Of a stretch of DNA of 64,000 nucleotides, positions 38,836 through 48,600 are shown piece by piece. The position numbers and the translations under genes are program-made. Where the stretch lies: NCBI GenBank assembly GCA_019096065.1, contig JAGUCH010000005.1, forward strand, positions 3,534,001 through 3,598,000, read 5' to 3'. The notes beneath the pieces were generated by a model. That model was not told the DNA's origin. It did no database searches and saw only the letters and a list, made by a program, of their open reading frames with translations. This DNA is from Paracyclopina nana. Lineage: Eukaryota > Arthropoda > Copepoda > Cyclopoida > Cyclopettidae. Each line of letters begins with the position of its first letter. The first letter of the stretch is position 1.

Positions 38836-40770
38836 ATGACGTTGGATCAATCTCTTCTCGGCGAACTCGAGCCCTCAATTCACAGTTTGATAAAAAAGCA
38901 GTTAGGTTTCTCTGAGCCCACTCTGCTCACTGCATCTTTGAACTGTCTGCAACATGGCGGAAACAAGGACGAGTTGACTAGAAGATTAAGCACCATTCTC
39001 GACCACCGCAAGGCAGCCAAGCTTTCCGACAAAATTTGCGAAGCTGTGGATGAATTTTTGCTTGCTCGAGATCTGCCTCAAATCAATGAAACTGCTGTTA
39101 GCCGCAAGAGGCCCTCTGGTTTCCAAGAAGGCCCTCCGAATGATCCAGTTGTGGAGCCGTCCCCCAAAAAGGCCAAAACGGAGGAGGAGCCCGAGCCACC
39201 TCCAGTCAACATGAGCTCCGCAGAAATCAAGCAAATGATGGCAAAAACCATGAGGCAAATTGAAGAGCGAAAGCAGGCTTTAGCTGGTCTCAGAGGCAAC
39301 TCTGGACTTTCCAGTCAAACTGGGAAGGTTGTGTTGCCTCCACCCAAAATTGTCCCCATCGACCCCAACATGCTTACAGTGCAAGACACAGCGGCTACCA
39401 TAGCTGCTTTGCAAGCCAGAATTTCTAGCAGTCTAGAAAAAATCGGACCTATTGCCCCGCCACCAAAGCAACAAACTGCCATGGTTGTAGACAGGCCCAC
39501 AGCCATTTTGTTAGATGACAAAGGCCGTACTGTTGACGCTAGTGGCCAACAAATCACGTTGGCTCAGCATGTTCCCACTTTAAAGGCCAATTTGCGTGCG
39601 AAACGAAAGGACGAGCAGCGTGAAAAAGAGCCCACGCATTCGGCTCCGCAAGTTGATGAGCTGAAATTCTTCGATGGGAGAGTAGCTGCCAAAGCAGCAA
39701 GCAGACCCAAAAGGACCTCATTCAACTTTGTCGAGCCTGGAACATACCAGAGAGAGGGACAAAGGCTGCGAATGAAAGCTCAATTGGAGAAACTCCAAGC
39801 TGAGATCTCGACCATATCTAGGAAAACTGGCATTACTTCAGCCACACAATTGGCAAAGCTGGTGCCAAAGGGTGACCAAAAGGGCTCGACTCCAGACGTG
39901 GAATGGTGGGATGCTCTTATTTTAGTCAACGGACAAGACTCTACCTATGACATAAGTGAACTGAAAGAAGAGGCAATCACCAATCTTGTTGAACATCCAA
40001 TTCAGCTTAAGCCTTTGGAGCCCACCGGTCCAGTCCATATTCCTGTGTATCTAACTAAGAAAGAGCAAAAGAAGCTACGAAGACAAAATCGGCGTGAAGC
40101 ATGGAAAGAGAAGCAGGACAAAATTCGTCTTGGAATTTTGCCGCCAGATCAACCCAAGGTGAAAATCTCCAACATGATGCGAGTGCTCGAAAGTGATGCT
40201 ATTCAAGATCCCACTAAAGTGGAGGCTCATGTACGAGCACAAATCGCAAAGAGGAAAGAGACACATGAAAAAATGAATGCTGATCGAAAATTGACGCCTG
40301 ATCAAAAGAAGCAGAAAATGATGCGTAAGCTCAAAGAAGACACGTCAGCCGGAGTAAAGGTTGCTGTCTTCCGAATAAAAAATCTTTCAAACCCAGCCAA
40401 AAAGTTCAAGGTTGAGACGAATGCTAAGCAACACTTCATGACTGGCTGCGTGGTTCTGTATGAAGATGTCAACGTTGTCGTTGTTGAGGGAGGCCCAAAG
40501 CAAATGAAAAAATACAAGCAGTTGATGTTGAACCGAATCAAATGGGACGAGGAGACACTGAAGGACAAAGAAGGGCAGGAGATTGACAACAAATGCGTAC
40601 TTGTATGGGAAGGCGAGACAAAGGAACGGCATTTTGGTGATGTCAAATTCAAGCAATGCCCCACAGAGAGTTTTGCTCGTGAGTTCTTTAAAAATGCTGG
40701 TGTGGAGCATTACTGGGATCTTGCTTACAGTGGAGCAGTTCTCGAGAATGTGGCAGATACATCAATTTAA
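38836..40770 (+). CDS. PRPF3: U4/U6 small nuclear ribonucleoprotein Prp3
   Basis: A single uninterrupted 644-residue frame (human PRPF3 is 683). Prp3 is a core protein of the U4/U6 di-snRNP and U4/U6.U5 tri-snRNP in the spliceosome and contacts U4/U6 RNA. The N-terminus (about 5-80) fits a PWI domain with SIHSLIKKQLGF and the KLSDKICEAVDEFL helix. A Pro/Lys-rich nuclear linker follows. The PRP3 region starts near 293 (FNFVEPGTYQREGQRLR) and includes VEWWD near 354 and KKEQKKLRRQNRREAWKEKQ near 405. The C-terminal DUF1115-type domain runs from about 510 (VFRIKNLSNPAKKFKV) to the end. The ATG is preceded by AT-rich leader with no better upstream start. The absence of introns contrasts with most neighbours. 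It faces ING tail-to-tail with 71 bases between the stop codons. Confidence 0.95.
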   Translation: MTLDQSLLGELEPSIHSLIKKQLGFSEPTLLTASLNCLQHGGNKDELTRRLSTILDHRKAAKLSDKICEAVDEFLLARDLPQINETAVSRKRPSGFQEGPPNDPVVEPSPKKAKTEEEPEPPPVNMSSAEIKQMMAKTMRQIEERKQALAGLRGNSGLSSQTGKVVLPPPKIVPIDPNMLTVQDTAATIAALQARISSSLEKIGPIAPPPKQQTAMVVDRPTAILLDDKGRTVDASGQQITLAQHVPTLKANLRAKRKDEQREKEPTHSAPQVDELKFFDGRVAAKAASRPKRTSFNFVEPGTYQREGQRLRMKAQLEKLQAEISTISRKTGITSATQLAKLVPKGDQKGSTPDVEWWDALILVNGQDSTYDISELKEEAITNLVEHPIQLKPLEPTGPVHIPVYLTKKEQKKLRRQNRREAWKEKQDKIRLGILPPDQPKVKISNMMRVLESDAIQDPTKVEAHVRAQIAKRKETHEKMNADRKLTPDQKKQKMMRKLKEDTSAGVKVAVFRIKNLSNPAKKFKVETNAKQHFMTGCVVLYEDVNVVVVEGGPKQMKKYKQLMLNRIKWDEETLKDKEGQEIDNKCVLVWEGETKERHFGDVKFKQCPTESFAREFFKNAGVEHYWDLAYSGAVLENVADTSI

Positions 40771-40792
40771 AGTAGTGAATAATGATGGAACT

Positions 40793-40809
40793 AATAAACT
40801 ACATTTATT
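40793..40809. terminator. Back-to-back poly(A) signals of PRPF3 and ING
   Basis: AATAAA on the plus strand (40793-40798) and its complement TTTATT (40804-40809) lie five bases apart between the convergent stop codons. Each is 22-33 bases beyond its gene's stop, so the two mRNAs should overlap at their 3' ends. Confidence 0.75.
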
Positions 40810-40841
40810 TTAAGAGTATCAACTTGATGCTAATTTGGTTC

Positions 40842-41633
40842 CTACTTTTTCTTCTTGAACAACGGCAAGCACTTGGGGCAATACCACTTACCCTTTGGCT
40901 TTGCTGAAAGCTGCATACATCCAAAGTGGAACCACTCAATGCTGCAATCGTTGTTGTCACAGCCTATCATTTCGCCATAGGAAACTTGCTGGCAGAGGCA
41001 ATATGTGGGCTCATTGGGATCCACCGGCATGTCAAGAACCTCTTGTGGAATTCCACCAGGCATTAGAGGTGTCGTAGAGATTGATGCCGCTTCCTCTGTA
41101 CTTTTGTGTGCGATTCCTCCTCGACTCTTCTTCTTGCCAGCTTTGTCACCATCCTCGCCCATATTCACACCCTTCCTCTTCATGCCTATTTTGTCATCAA
41201 CATTGAGGGTTTTCCTGCCAATCTTCTTCTTCTGACCATTTGGATGAGTTGTGATTTCATCTTCTGTTTCTGATTGGCTCAATCGACCACCCCGCTCCCT
41301 CATTTCAGCTTCAAACTTGGCCAAATCCCCATCTAGCTTCCTGATATGCTCATCGACCAATTCATATGTCTGGATAGCTATGTTGACCTTATCATCTCCA
41401 TGTTCTTTGGCTTTTCTGAACATTCTTTGAATTTTTTCCATTTCTGAGGCTTTGAGTGAGGTTTTCAAATCTCTTGCTTTCCTCAGATATTCATCTGAGC
41501 ACGAATCAATCTCAAGCAATAAAGTCTTGTTTTTCTGGTCCAAATTTTGCATAAGAGTAAAATTACGCTTCAACTCGCTTGGTAAAGCTTCCAGCGAGTC
41601 CAAATATTGCTCGAGATACAGCGAATTTGTCAT
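40842..41633 (-). CDS. ING family PHD-finger chromatin protein (ING4/5-like)
   Basis: An intronless 263-residue frame (human ING4 249, ING5 240). ING proteins bring histone acetyltransferase or deacetylase complexes to H3K4me3 chromatin; ING4/5 belong to the HBO1 and MOZ/MORF complexes. Residues 1-105 form the helical ING domain (YLEQYLDSLEALPSELKRNF). A basic linker with KKKIGRKT and KKKSRG supplies nuclear localisation. The PHD finger (about 211-260) has the C4HC3 pattern YCLCQQ, CDNNDC, WFHFGC and WYCPKC. The aromatic cage positions Y (YCLC), M (GEMIGC) and W (EWFH) are all present, so methyl-lysine reading should be intact. It is convergent with PRPF3 and divergent from GID4. Similarity looks closest to ING4/5 rather than ING1/2 or ING3, but I did not align them. 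Confidence 0.92.
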   Translation of the reverse strand: MTNSLYLEQYLDSLEALPSELKRNFTLMQNLDQKNKTLLLEIDSCSDEYLRKARDLKTSLKASEMEKIQRMFRKAKEHGDDKVNIAIQTYELVDEHIRKLDGDLAKFEAEMRERGGRLSQSETEDEITTHPNGQKKKIGRKTLNVDDKIGMKRKGVNMGEDGDKAGKKKSRGGIAHKSTEEAASISTTPLMPGGIPQEVLDMPVDPNEPTYCLCQQVSYGEMIGCDNNDCSIEWFHFGCMQLSAKPKGKWYCPKCLPLFKKKK

Positions 41634-42379
41634 TCTGTCAAATTTCCGAGTTGTTTATTTTGACTTCATTACTGACAGCAACGGGTCAAAAGTCAGTGTC
41701 GATCCAACTTTTTTTGCTTTTTGAGTTTACCTATATTTTACACAAAATGCAAATCTATTACATTACTTGACATGAAAAATTGTAGCAACTATAAAGCTAA
41801 CAAATGTTAGCGGTCAAATGCATATAATTTTTCGTTGAATTGACGCCGTGAAATTTTTGTTGCCTTAAAAATATTAATTCAGTTGTGTATTTTTCAAAGC
41901 TCCTTTTCCTTTCCTAAAGCACATAATACAGCCTGAGCAGCCAACTCTGCCTATCTCTAGCCCTGTCTCCTAAGGCCACTAGGCCAAGCTTCTTATGTTC
42001 GAGAAGGAGACTGACGTTGACGACAGCGACGACAACAAAGTCTTGGACCATTATTAGCATATTTTCCATCTTTAAAAGGGCTGACTGGCTTAAAAATTTC
42101 CGAAATTTCCAGTGACATTCCTAAGCCTGCTGTCATCATCCTCTTTCTGACCTCATTTTGACCTTAATCTAATCTCAGGTAGGTGATTGAGCGAATGACA
42201 GAATATTGAAATGCGACCCCAACTGAGGTCAAGATCAATGATGGCGTCAAAACACTGCAAGACAGCATTTTTGGCAATGTGCCAGGAAATCTGTTGAAGC
42301 AGAGCGCTTGTCACTGTGCTTTGTTGTGATGGAATCTAATTGATGCTATTTTGTTCAGGATTTTGTGGGCAGTCTCATT
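41634..42379. promoter_or_regulatory. Shared divergent upstream region of ING and GID4
   Basis: A 746-base head-to-head interval with no coding frame. A consensus splice donor CAG|GTAGGT at 42175-42183 and an acceptor TTCAG ending at 42358 suggest GID4 has a noncoding first exon here. The reading frame upstream of the acceptor meets a stop with no ATG, so translation starts in the second exon. Confidence 0.55.
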
Positions 42380-43190
42380 ATGCCTGCCAGGACCATATCA
42401 TCCGAGATGAATGTTGTGGCTCCCCTGCCTCCCATCAAGTCCAAGCAGCCTGGAGTAACAAGCTCTCTTCTGTATAGTGGGTCAAAATTTGTTGGGCATC
42501 AAAAATCAAAGGGAAACCTTTATGACGTCGAAGTAATCCTCCAGGTATAAAAGCAATCTCGCATAACTCAACAGTATGGCTAAAAGAGGCCTTTGTTCCC
42601 TCTGTAGTATGTCAATTTGGAAGAATGTTACCTTTGTGGCTACTTGAAAATCAAAGGTCTCACCGAAGAGTATCCATCCCTCACAACCTTTTTTGATGGA
42701 GAGATCATATCCAAAAAGTATCCTTTTCTCACGCGAAAGTGGGAAGCAGATGAAGACGTAGATAAAAAGCATTGGGTGAGACTTTGACATTAATTAATTG
42801 ATAATTTAGACCGTCAAGTTGATACCTATTTTCTGTTTTAGAGCAAGTTCCTGTCATTTTATCAGCATGCAAAGAACTTCAATTCTGACCACTTTGACTA
42901 TGACAGCCTGGAAAACTCAGATTTCGTCTACATGAGATGGAAAGAACACTTCTTAGTCCCCGATCACACAATCCGAGATATTCATGGAGCTTCATATGCT
43001 GGCTTCTACTACATATGTTTCCAAAAGTCAACATCTTCCATAGAAGGCTACTACTTTCACCGAAACTCTGAATGGTAATTTAGATTACTCCTGCCCATGC
43101 AGATCCTGCATCTAATTTTGCTTCAGGTTCCAAAGTCTTAACCTTACCCACGTACCAGAGCACTCTCAACAAATATACGAATTCAGATGA
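42380..43190 (+). CDS. GID4: GID4, substrate receptor of the GID/CTLH E3 ligase
   Basis: Four coding exons (42380-42544, 42608-42775, 42842-43074, 43127-43190) join in phase to about 209 residues. GID4/Vid24 recognises Pro/N-degrons and presents substrates to the CTLH ubiquitin ligase. Conserved blocks include [82 protein letters not shown] and the C-terminal [14 protein letters not shown], covering the whole beta-barrel. I chose ATG 42380 because MPART matches the human MPVRT start. The same frame is open for seven codons upstream within the exon but has no ATG. It precedes cyclin H by 436 bases on the same strand. Confidence 0.95.
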
Positions 43191-43626
43191 AAACTGATGT
43201 GATTTGTCTCCCTCAAGTCATGAAAAGGGTCAGCTTAATCGAGAAGATGAAATCTGGACATCGGACACACCACCATTAGTTAATATCACATTACAATTGA
43301 AAAAAGCGAACAAACTATCTTTTCATTAGTTCGACTCAAAAGCACCTCACAATTGTTTTTGTCAATCCTATTTAATGACAGTAAGATACTGCACACACAA
43401 GATCAAATAATAAATCATATATTTCTGTTAATAGAAAAGTCAGTGTTTGCGGTTAGCTTACGCAAAATTAATTAAAGTTGCCAGCTTAGAAAGCGCGAAA
43501 GTCAAGCATTGAGGGGGAAATATTTTTCTGGGTAAACGGTAAAATTTTTGGCGATTTTCTGTCAAAACTCATGGGTATCGCAAATTTCAAGCAGAATCAA
43601 AACAAAAAGATGCACTAGCACACAAA

Positions 43627-45382
43627 ATGTTTCCAACAAGCACCCAAAGGAAACATTGGATGCTAGGCAGCGAGGAAAAAGTGGTTGAACGAAGGAAGCT
43701 AGCTTATGAAACATTCGTCTCCAGATTTGGCCATGAAAAGTCTCTCAAATTCCTGACTTTTGATGAATGTGAACTGATGATAAAATTCTTCGAGAGAAAA
43801 CTCGCCGACTTCTGCAACAAGTTTCGTCCACCAATGCCAAGAAATGTATTTGGAACAGCCATGCAGTACTTCAAACGATTCTACCTCACCAATTCAATCA
43901 TGGACTATCATCCGAAAGAAATTCTGTGAGTTCGCCAAATTGAAAAACCATGGCTGAATCAGAGATTACTGCTCTCCATATTGTTGATTCCCCGGCGTTT
44001 TTATTTACAATAACGAAAAGTATTATTTCGATTTAATTTCGATAATCTCTTCATTGCAGGGTCACAGCTGCATATTTAGCGTGCAAAGCTGAAGAGTTCA
44101 ACGTCACGATGGAGCAGGTACGCAGATTAAAATCATCATCCTTCGTATAAATTCTTAATTAAACCTTCCTAGTTTGTGGCCAACATCAACGGAAACAAAG
44201 AAAGAGCAACGGAAATCATTCTTAATCATGAGCTACTGCTCATGGAGCAGCTTAATTTCCATATAACTGTTCATAATCCGTGGAGGCCGGTCGAAGGGCT
44301 TCTTATAGATATCAAAACACGACTCCTGCCCAAAGTACCAGTCAGAATGGACGTGGAAAAGTTCCGGCCTGAAATTGAACGCTTTCTTGACGAGGCTGTT
44401 GCGTACACGCCAGCAACTCTCATCTATGCCCCTTCTCAGGTTTCTATATATGCTTTGTTTTCCAAGATGAATTGCCTAGGTAGCGCCTGATTTTAATGCA
44501 GACATATGATATATTTTCATGGCCGGTGTAAAAAAGTAATGGCCGTAGTTCCAGGAATTATTATTATAATAAGAAGCATGCATGAATAAGAAAATTTGCA
44601 TTTACATTATGTAGCGCATAGAGATGTGAGGTTTGATGCATAGATGATATAGATATATTATTTAATCACGTCGTTCTGAGATCAACCCTTCTCATAAAAG
44701 TGCAATGTACCTGGTTATTATATTTTATGCAAATTATGTTCCAGATCGCATTAGCCGCTGTGATACATGGCGCCTCGAAAAATGGCCACAATATGGACTC
44801 GTATGTCACAGAGGTTTTGTTCGGCCAAGAATTCGATGAGGCGAAGCGCAATTCTCACCTTGCCAACATAATCGAGGCTGTGCGAAGTGAGTTTTTATCT
44901 GGGTAAATTGTCAAGCAGTCGATAATTGAAATTTGATCTCCTTTGCAGATGTCCGCGTTATGGTAAAAAGTATAAATCGCGAGTTTAACCTCAATGATGT
45001 GAAGGGGCTCTTTGAACCTTTGGAGAAATGTCGGAATCAAGACAATAATCCAGACAGTCAACAGTAAGTAGAACCGTTAGGATTCCTTGATCAGCAACTT
45101 TAATAGCATTTGCAATCAAATTGCCATTAACATGTTTCACATTTTCTAGCGGTAATTCTTTGTCGCGTTGTGTGTCGTAGCCATTGGAATTTTCTCCGCC
45201 TTTTGTTTGGAAAAAAATCTAAGATTCAGTTAGCTAGCTCGTCCAAGATCAATGACCCCGGTAAACCGCAAACTATAGATATGAATTTTCTTAGGTACAA
45301 GCGAAAAATACAAGAGCTCCTGGACGACGAAGATGACCGCGCTGCTAAATTGGCCAGATACGACACAAGCGCATCTCGTTAA
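43627..45382 (+). CDS. CCNH: Cyclin H, CDK-activating kinase and TFIIH subunit
   Basis: Six exons (43627-43925, 44060-44117, 44173-44439, 44745-44886, 44949-45063, 45295-45382) join in phase to 322 residues; human cyclin H is 323. With CDK7 and MAT1 it forms the CAK module of TFIIH, which phosphorylates CDKs and the RNA polymerase II tail. Recognisable blocks are the N-terminal helix STQRKHWMLGSEE, the first cyclin box (PPMPRNVFGTAMQYFKRFYL, YHPKEIL, AAYLACKAEEFNV), the second box (QLNFHITVHNPWRP, TLIYAPSQIALAAVIHGAS) and a C-terminal helix ending in a basic and acidic tail. An alternative acceptor at 45149 in the last intron would enter an early stop. AATAAA at 45418-45423 lies 36 bases after the stop. 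Confidence 0.95.
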
Positions 45383-45417
45383 TTAAAGCTCCACCTCCAA
45401 TCTTAGATGATTTTGAG

Positions 45418-45492
45418 AATAAATTGCGTCTCTCGGGGACCAATTTCCTCTTTCGTTTCATCTCACTTGTTTCTAAAGATGCTTTTTTTATT
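45418..45492. terminator. Convergent poly(A) signals of cyclin H and the MPV17L2-like gene
   Basis: Plus-strand AATAAA at 45418-45423 follows the cyclin H stop. The complement of AATAAA (TTTATT) at 45487-45492 lies 15 bases beyond the stop of the distal MPV17L2-like terminal exon on the minus strand. The predicted transcripts converge and may overlap slightly. Confidence 0.6.
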
Positions 45493-45506
45493 GGCGGAAA
45501 ATAGGG

Positions 45507-45662
45507 TTATTCTTCTTTTTTGTTGTCGCCCTTGGCTCGCTTTAAAATGCATAGGATATTAACCCATAGGAATGAACAGGTTGCGATGTAGACGACACGT
45601 AAATGCGGAGGAACAAATCGAAAGTTCAGAGCTTGAGCTGGCATCCAGAATGCGCAACTAGC
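45507..45662 (-). CDS. Distal alternative terminal exon of the MPV17L2-like gene
   Basis: A second 156-base exon with acceptor CAG at 45665-45663 and TAA at 45509-45507. It encodes SCAFWMPAQALNFRFVPP and VNILCILKRA, about half identical by eye to the proximal copy over 51 residues. The tail is more lysine-rich (KGDNKKEE). A canonical poly(A) signal follows within 15 bases. Confidence 0.8.
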   Translation of the reverse strand, partial: ASCAFWMPAQALNFRFVPPHLRVVYIATCSFLWVNILCILKRAKGDNKKEE

Positions 45663-48600
45663 CTGGAAAAGAAAAGGTCATTAAAGCTTTTTCCTTCTTG
45701 GCATTTTAGCTTTGTTGAAAATCCTCGAGACGCACAAAAAGATACCAAAAAAGCCCAGCTTCCTCACGTAGTGAGAGCAGCAGTTCTGCAAAAAAGGCAT
45801 TGCATCGTTTTCTTTGTAATTGATTATTCCTGACAAGTCGGATCAAACAAGCTCATAAAGAACTTCTCACCTCAACTCTATTTTATCGACATGAAGCTTT
45901 TTAGTGTAAAAGTATCTGATTTCACATCATTGTGACTCATCCGTTTAAAAGCTGGGCTGACGTCAATTCAAATTCACAATCGAATGCAAAAAACAAACAA
46001 AATGATGACAACTCACCTTTAGAATTCAAGCCTCTTCGTTGCTGCTGGCGGATTGCCTTTTGAGTGTGCATAAAATATTGACCCAAGCGAAATTAGCAAT
46101 AGCAACGAAAACAACCCTATACTTGGGTGGAACGAGCTTGAAGTTTAAGCATTGCGTAGGGACCCAAAAGCAGCAACTGATCTGGAATAGAAGCTATCTA
46201 CTACACAAATACATTTATCATGCTCATGCCTCAAATACATTTACAACAAATATGTACAACATGCATTTTACATTAATTTAGCGCAAAAAGCTCCCTTTTT
46301 AATAAGATATAGGCTCGGTCCTCGCTTGAGAAACATTAGCGGGCAATTGCGGCGCGTTTTCCCGTTGCTGGCCAACGGGCGTACGGGTCAGTCGGAACAG
46401 CGCGCCGGTCAGGGTATAAAAGGTGAGCTGAGCTAGCTAATCGTTCCATTTGAGTTTTCTTACTCAACCAAGATGCATCGTGCCGTCTTACTGCTACTGA
46501 TCTGCGCCAACTCTGGACTCCTTGCTCAAGACCTGGATTTCAAGACTCCCGAGGATTATGTGAAGGGGTACTTGGCCAGAGTGCCAAAAGCCGATATCAA
46601 GAAAGTGGAGAAGTATGCCGGGGAATGGTATGCAGTCCAGGAAGCCAAAAAGAAGAACATGAAGCCCATCATGCCCAAAGTCGACAAGGATATCCTCGAA
46701 GAAAGCTTAATTGATACTGCGGCCAAAAATGCGGGTCATTTGGCCGCTAGGCTCCAGGTGCATCCCAACAAAAACATCCCCATTGTGAACGGTCTCCTGA
46801 GCGCTAACGAGATGAAGGAACCTCCCATGGAATGCCCCAAAGTTGCCCAAAGGTCCAACTGCACGGCGGAGAAACGCGAGGAGATTTGCTGGTCCCCTGG
46901 CAACTTTGACATCGATTGTCCTATGGAAGAGGGCGGTTTCGGCCTTTGCTGCTTCGACGGCTGCCAAAACTCTTGCCTAAAGAAGACCTGCAGGACCATC
47001 TACCAGACCGAGTATGAGGAGGTGAAGGAGACCCAATGCCACGATTCCACCAGGGAGAAATGCGAGGATGTGCACTCCACCGTGTGCAACGAGGTTTGCC
47101 GCACTGAGGTCAACGCCGTCACTGAGATGATCACCGAGACTGTCTGCCACGAGGAGGAGAGGAAGGAGTGTCGCACTGTGACCACTCCTGTGGAGAAATG
47201 CGAGACCTTCGAGAAGCCCGCCCCCGTTTCCGGAGGCGCTGGTTGCCCCATGATTGACCCCGCTGCAACAAACTGCACTGGAGCTGAGGTGAGCGGATGC
47301 TGGTCGCCCGGAGTTGAAGATGTGGATTGCCCCCTGCCCGAAGGTCATGCCAATGACATCTCTCCCTTTGGACTCTGCTGCTTCGACGGATGCTCCAACC
47401 AATGCCTCAACGTGGCTGCCCCTCCTGCTATTGATGAAAACTGCGAACTTGTCACGGACGGCGAGGAATGCTCCACTTCCGAGGAGGTCCAATGCGAAAT
47501 GAAACATATGGTAAGTTCCCTACTTTTAAATCACTCAAATTGCAGCTTATAATTATGACTCATTATTTTATGTAGAATGGCGAATGCGAGGTTTTGATGA
47601 AGAGGACTCTGCCTACTGTCAACTGGGAGGCCAATGATGGCAAATGCATCTACAGGCACAACCGCCATTTCACCGAGGCTACCCTGAAGCTGTTCACCGA
47701 AAACAAGCTGGACTCCGTTGCCGAGGTCAACTACGAGGACGCTTGCGATCCGACTGCCAAGGTCTGCGCCAGGGCTGTCGCCGAGTCCTGCTCCGAGGTC
47801 TGCACCACCGACTACCCAATGGAAGAGGTTGAAGTTGAGGAGTGCGCTCCTCCTCAAATGCAAGAGGTTTGCCGTGAGGAGACCAGACGCGTTTGCCAGC
47901 CCGTTGCCGGAGCCCCCGCTCACTTCTACTACTCCTCCAATCTTGGCCAGAAAAAGTCCAAGGGCCACAAGGGTCTGTTCAAGTCCAAGGGTCATTCCAT
48001 GCACAAACGTGAGGCCGATCCTGCCTTGCTCAAGGCCATCAAGCTCGCCAAGAAAGGACTGAAGTTTGCCACCAAAGGACTGCACAAGCGTGAGGCTGTG
48101 AAGGGAGACGAAGGTCTGGAGCAGTACAGGTCAGTGGCCAAGCGCGAGGCTGAGCCCACGTGGCACCAAAAGGGCAAGAAGGGAGACTTCTACTTCAACA
48201 CGGCCGCCACCACCTTCACCACAACCACCAACTGCCATGATGTGACCATGCCCGTCTGCCAGCGTCAACCCGTTGCCAAGGATTGCTTCAAGATGAAACA
48301 GATGCGCCGCAACATTTTCAAAGAGAAGGTCAAGACTTGCAAAATCGAATGCTCCAACCACCTCGGCGAGGAGATGTGCACTCCGGCCATCTGCCCCAAC
48401 AATGGCAACCCTGCTGTCTTGGACTGCTACAACTCGAATGCCACCGAGATCTCCCAGGAAGAAGTGCACCACTGCCATAAGCCCGAAGACAACGTGGTTG
48501 TCCCCGTTTGCGAGACCATCGTGTCCAATGACTGCCAAATGAAGACCAAGCTCGTTTGCGATGCTTGCCACACCGTCAACGTTGAGAAGGAGGAATGCAG

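Noticed and set aside
42359..42379. Upstream non-ATG start (GTG at 42365) for GID4
   Set aside because: The frame is open for a few codons but ATG 42380 gives MPART, matching the human MPVRT start.
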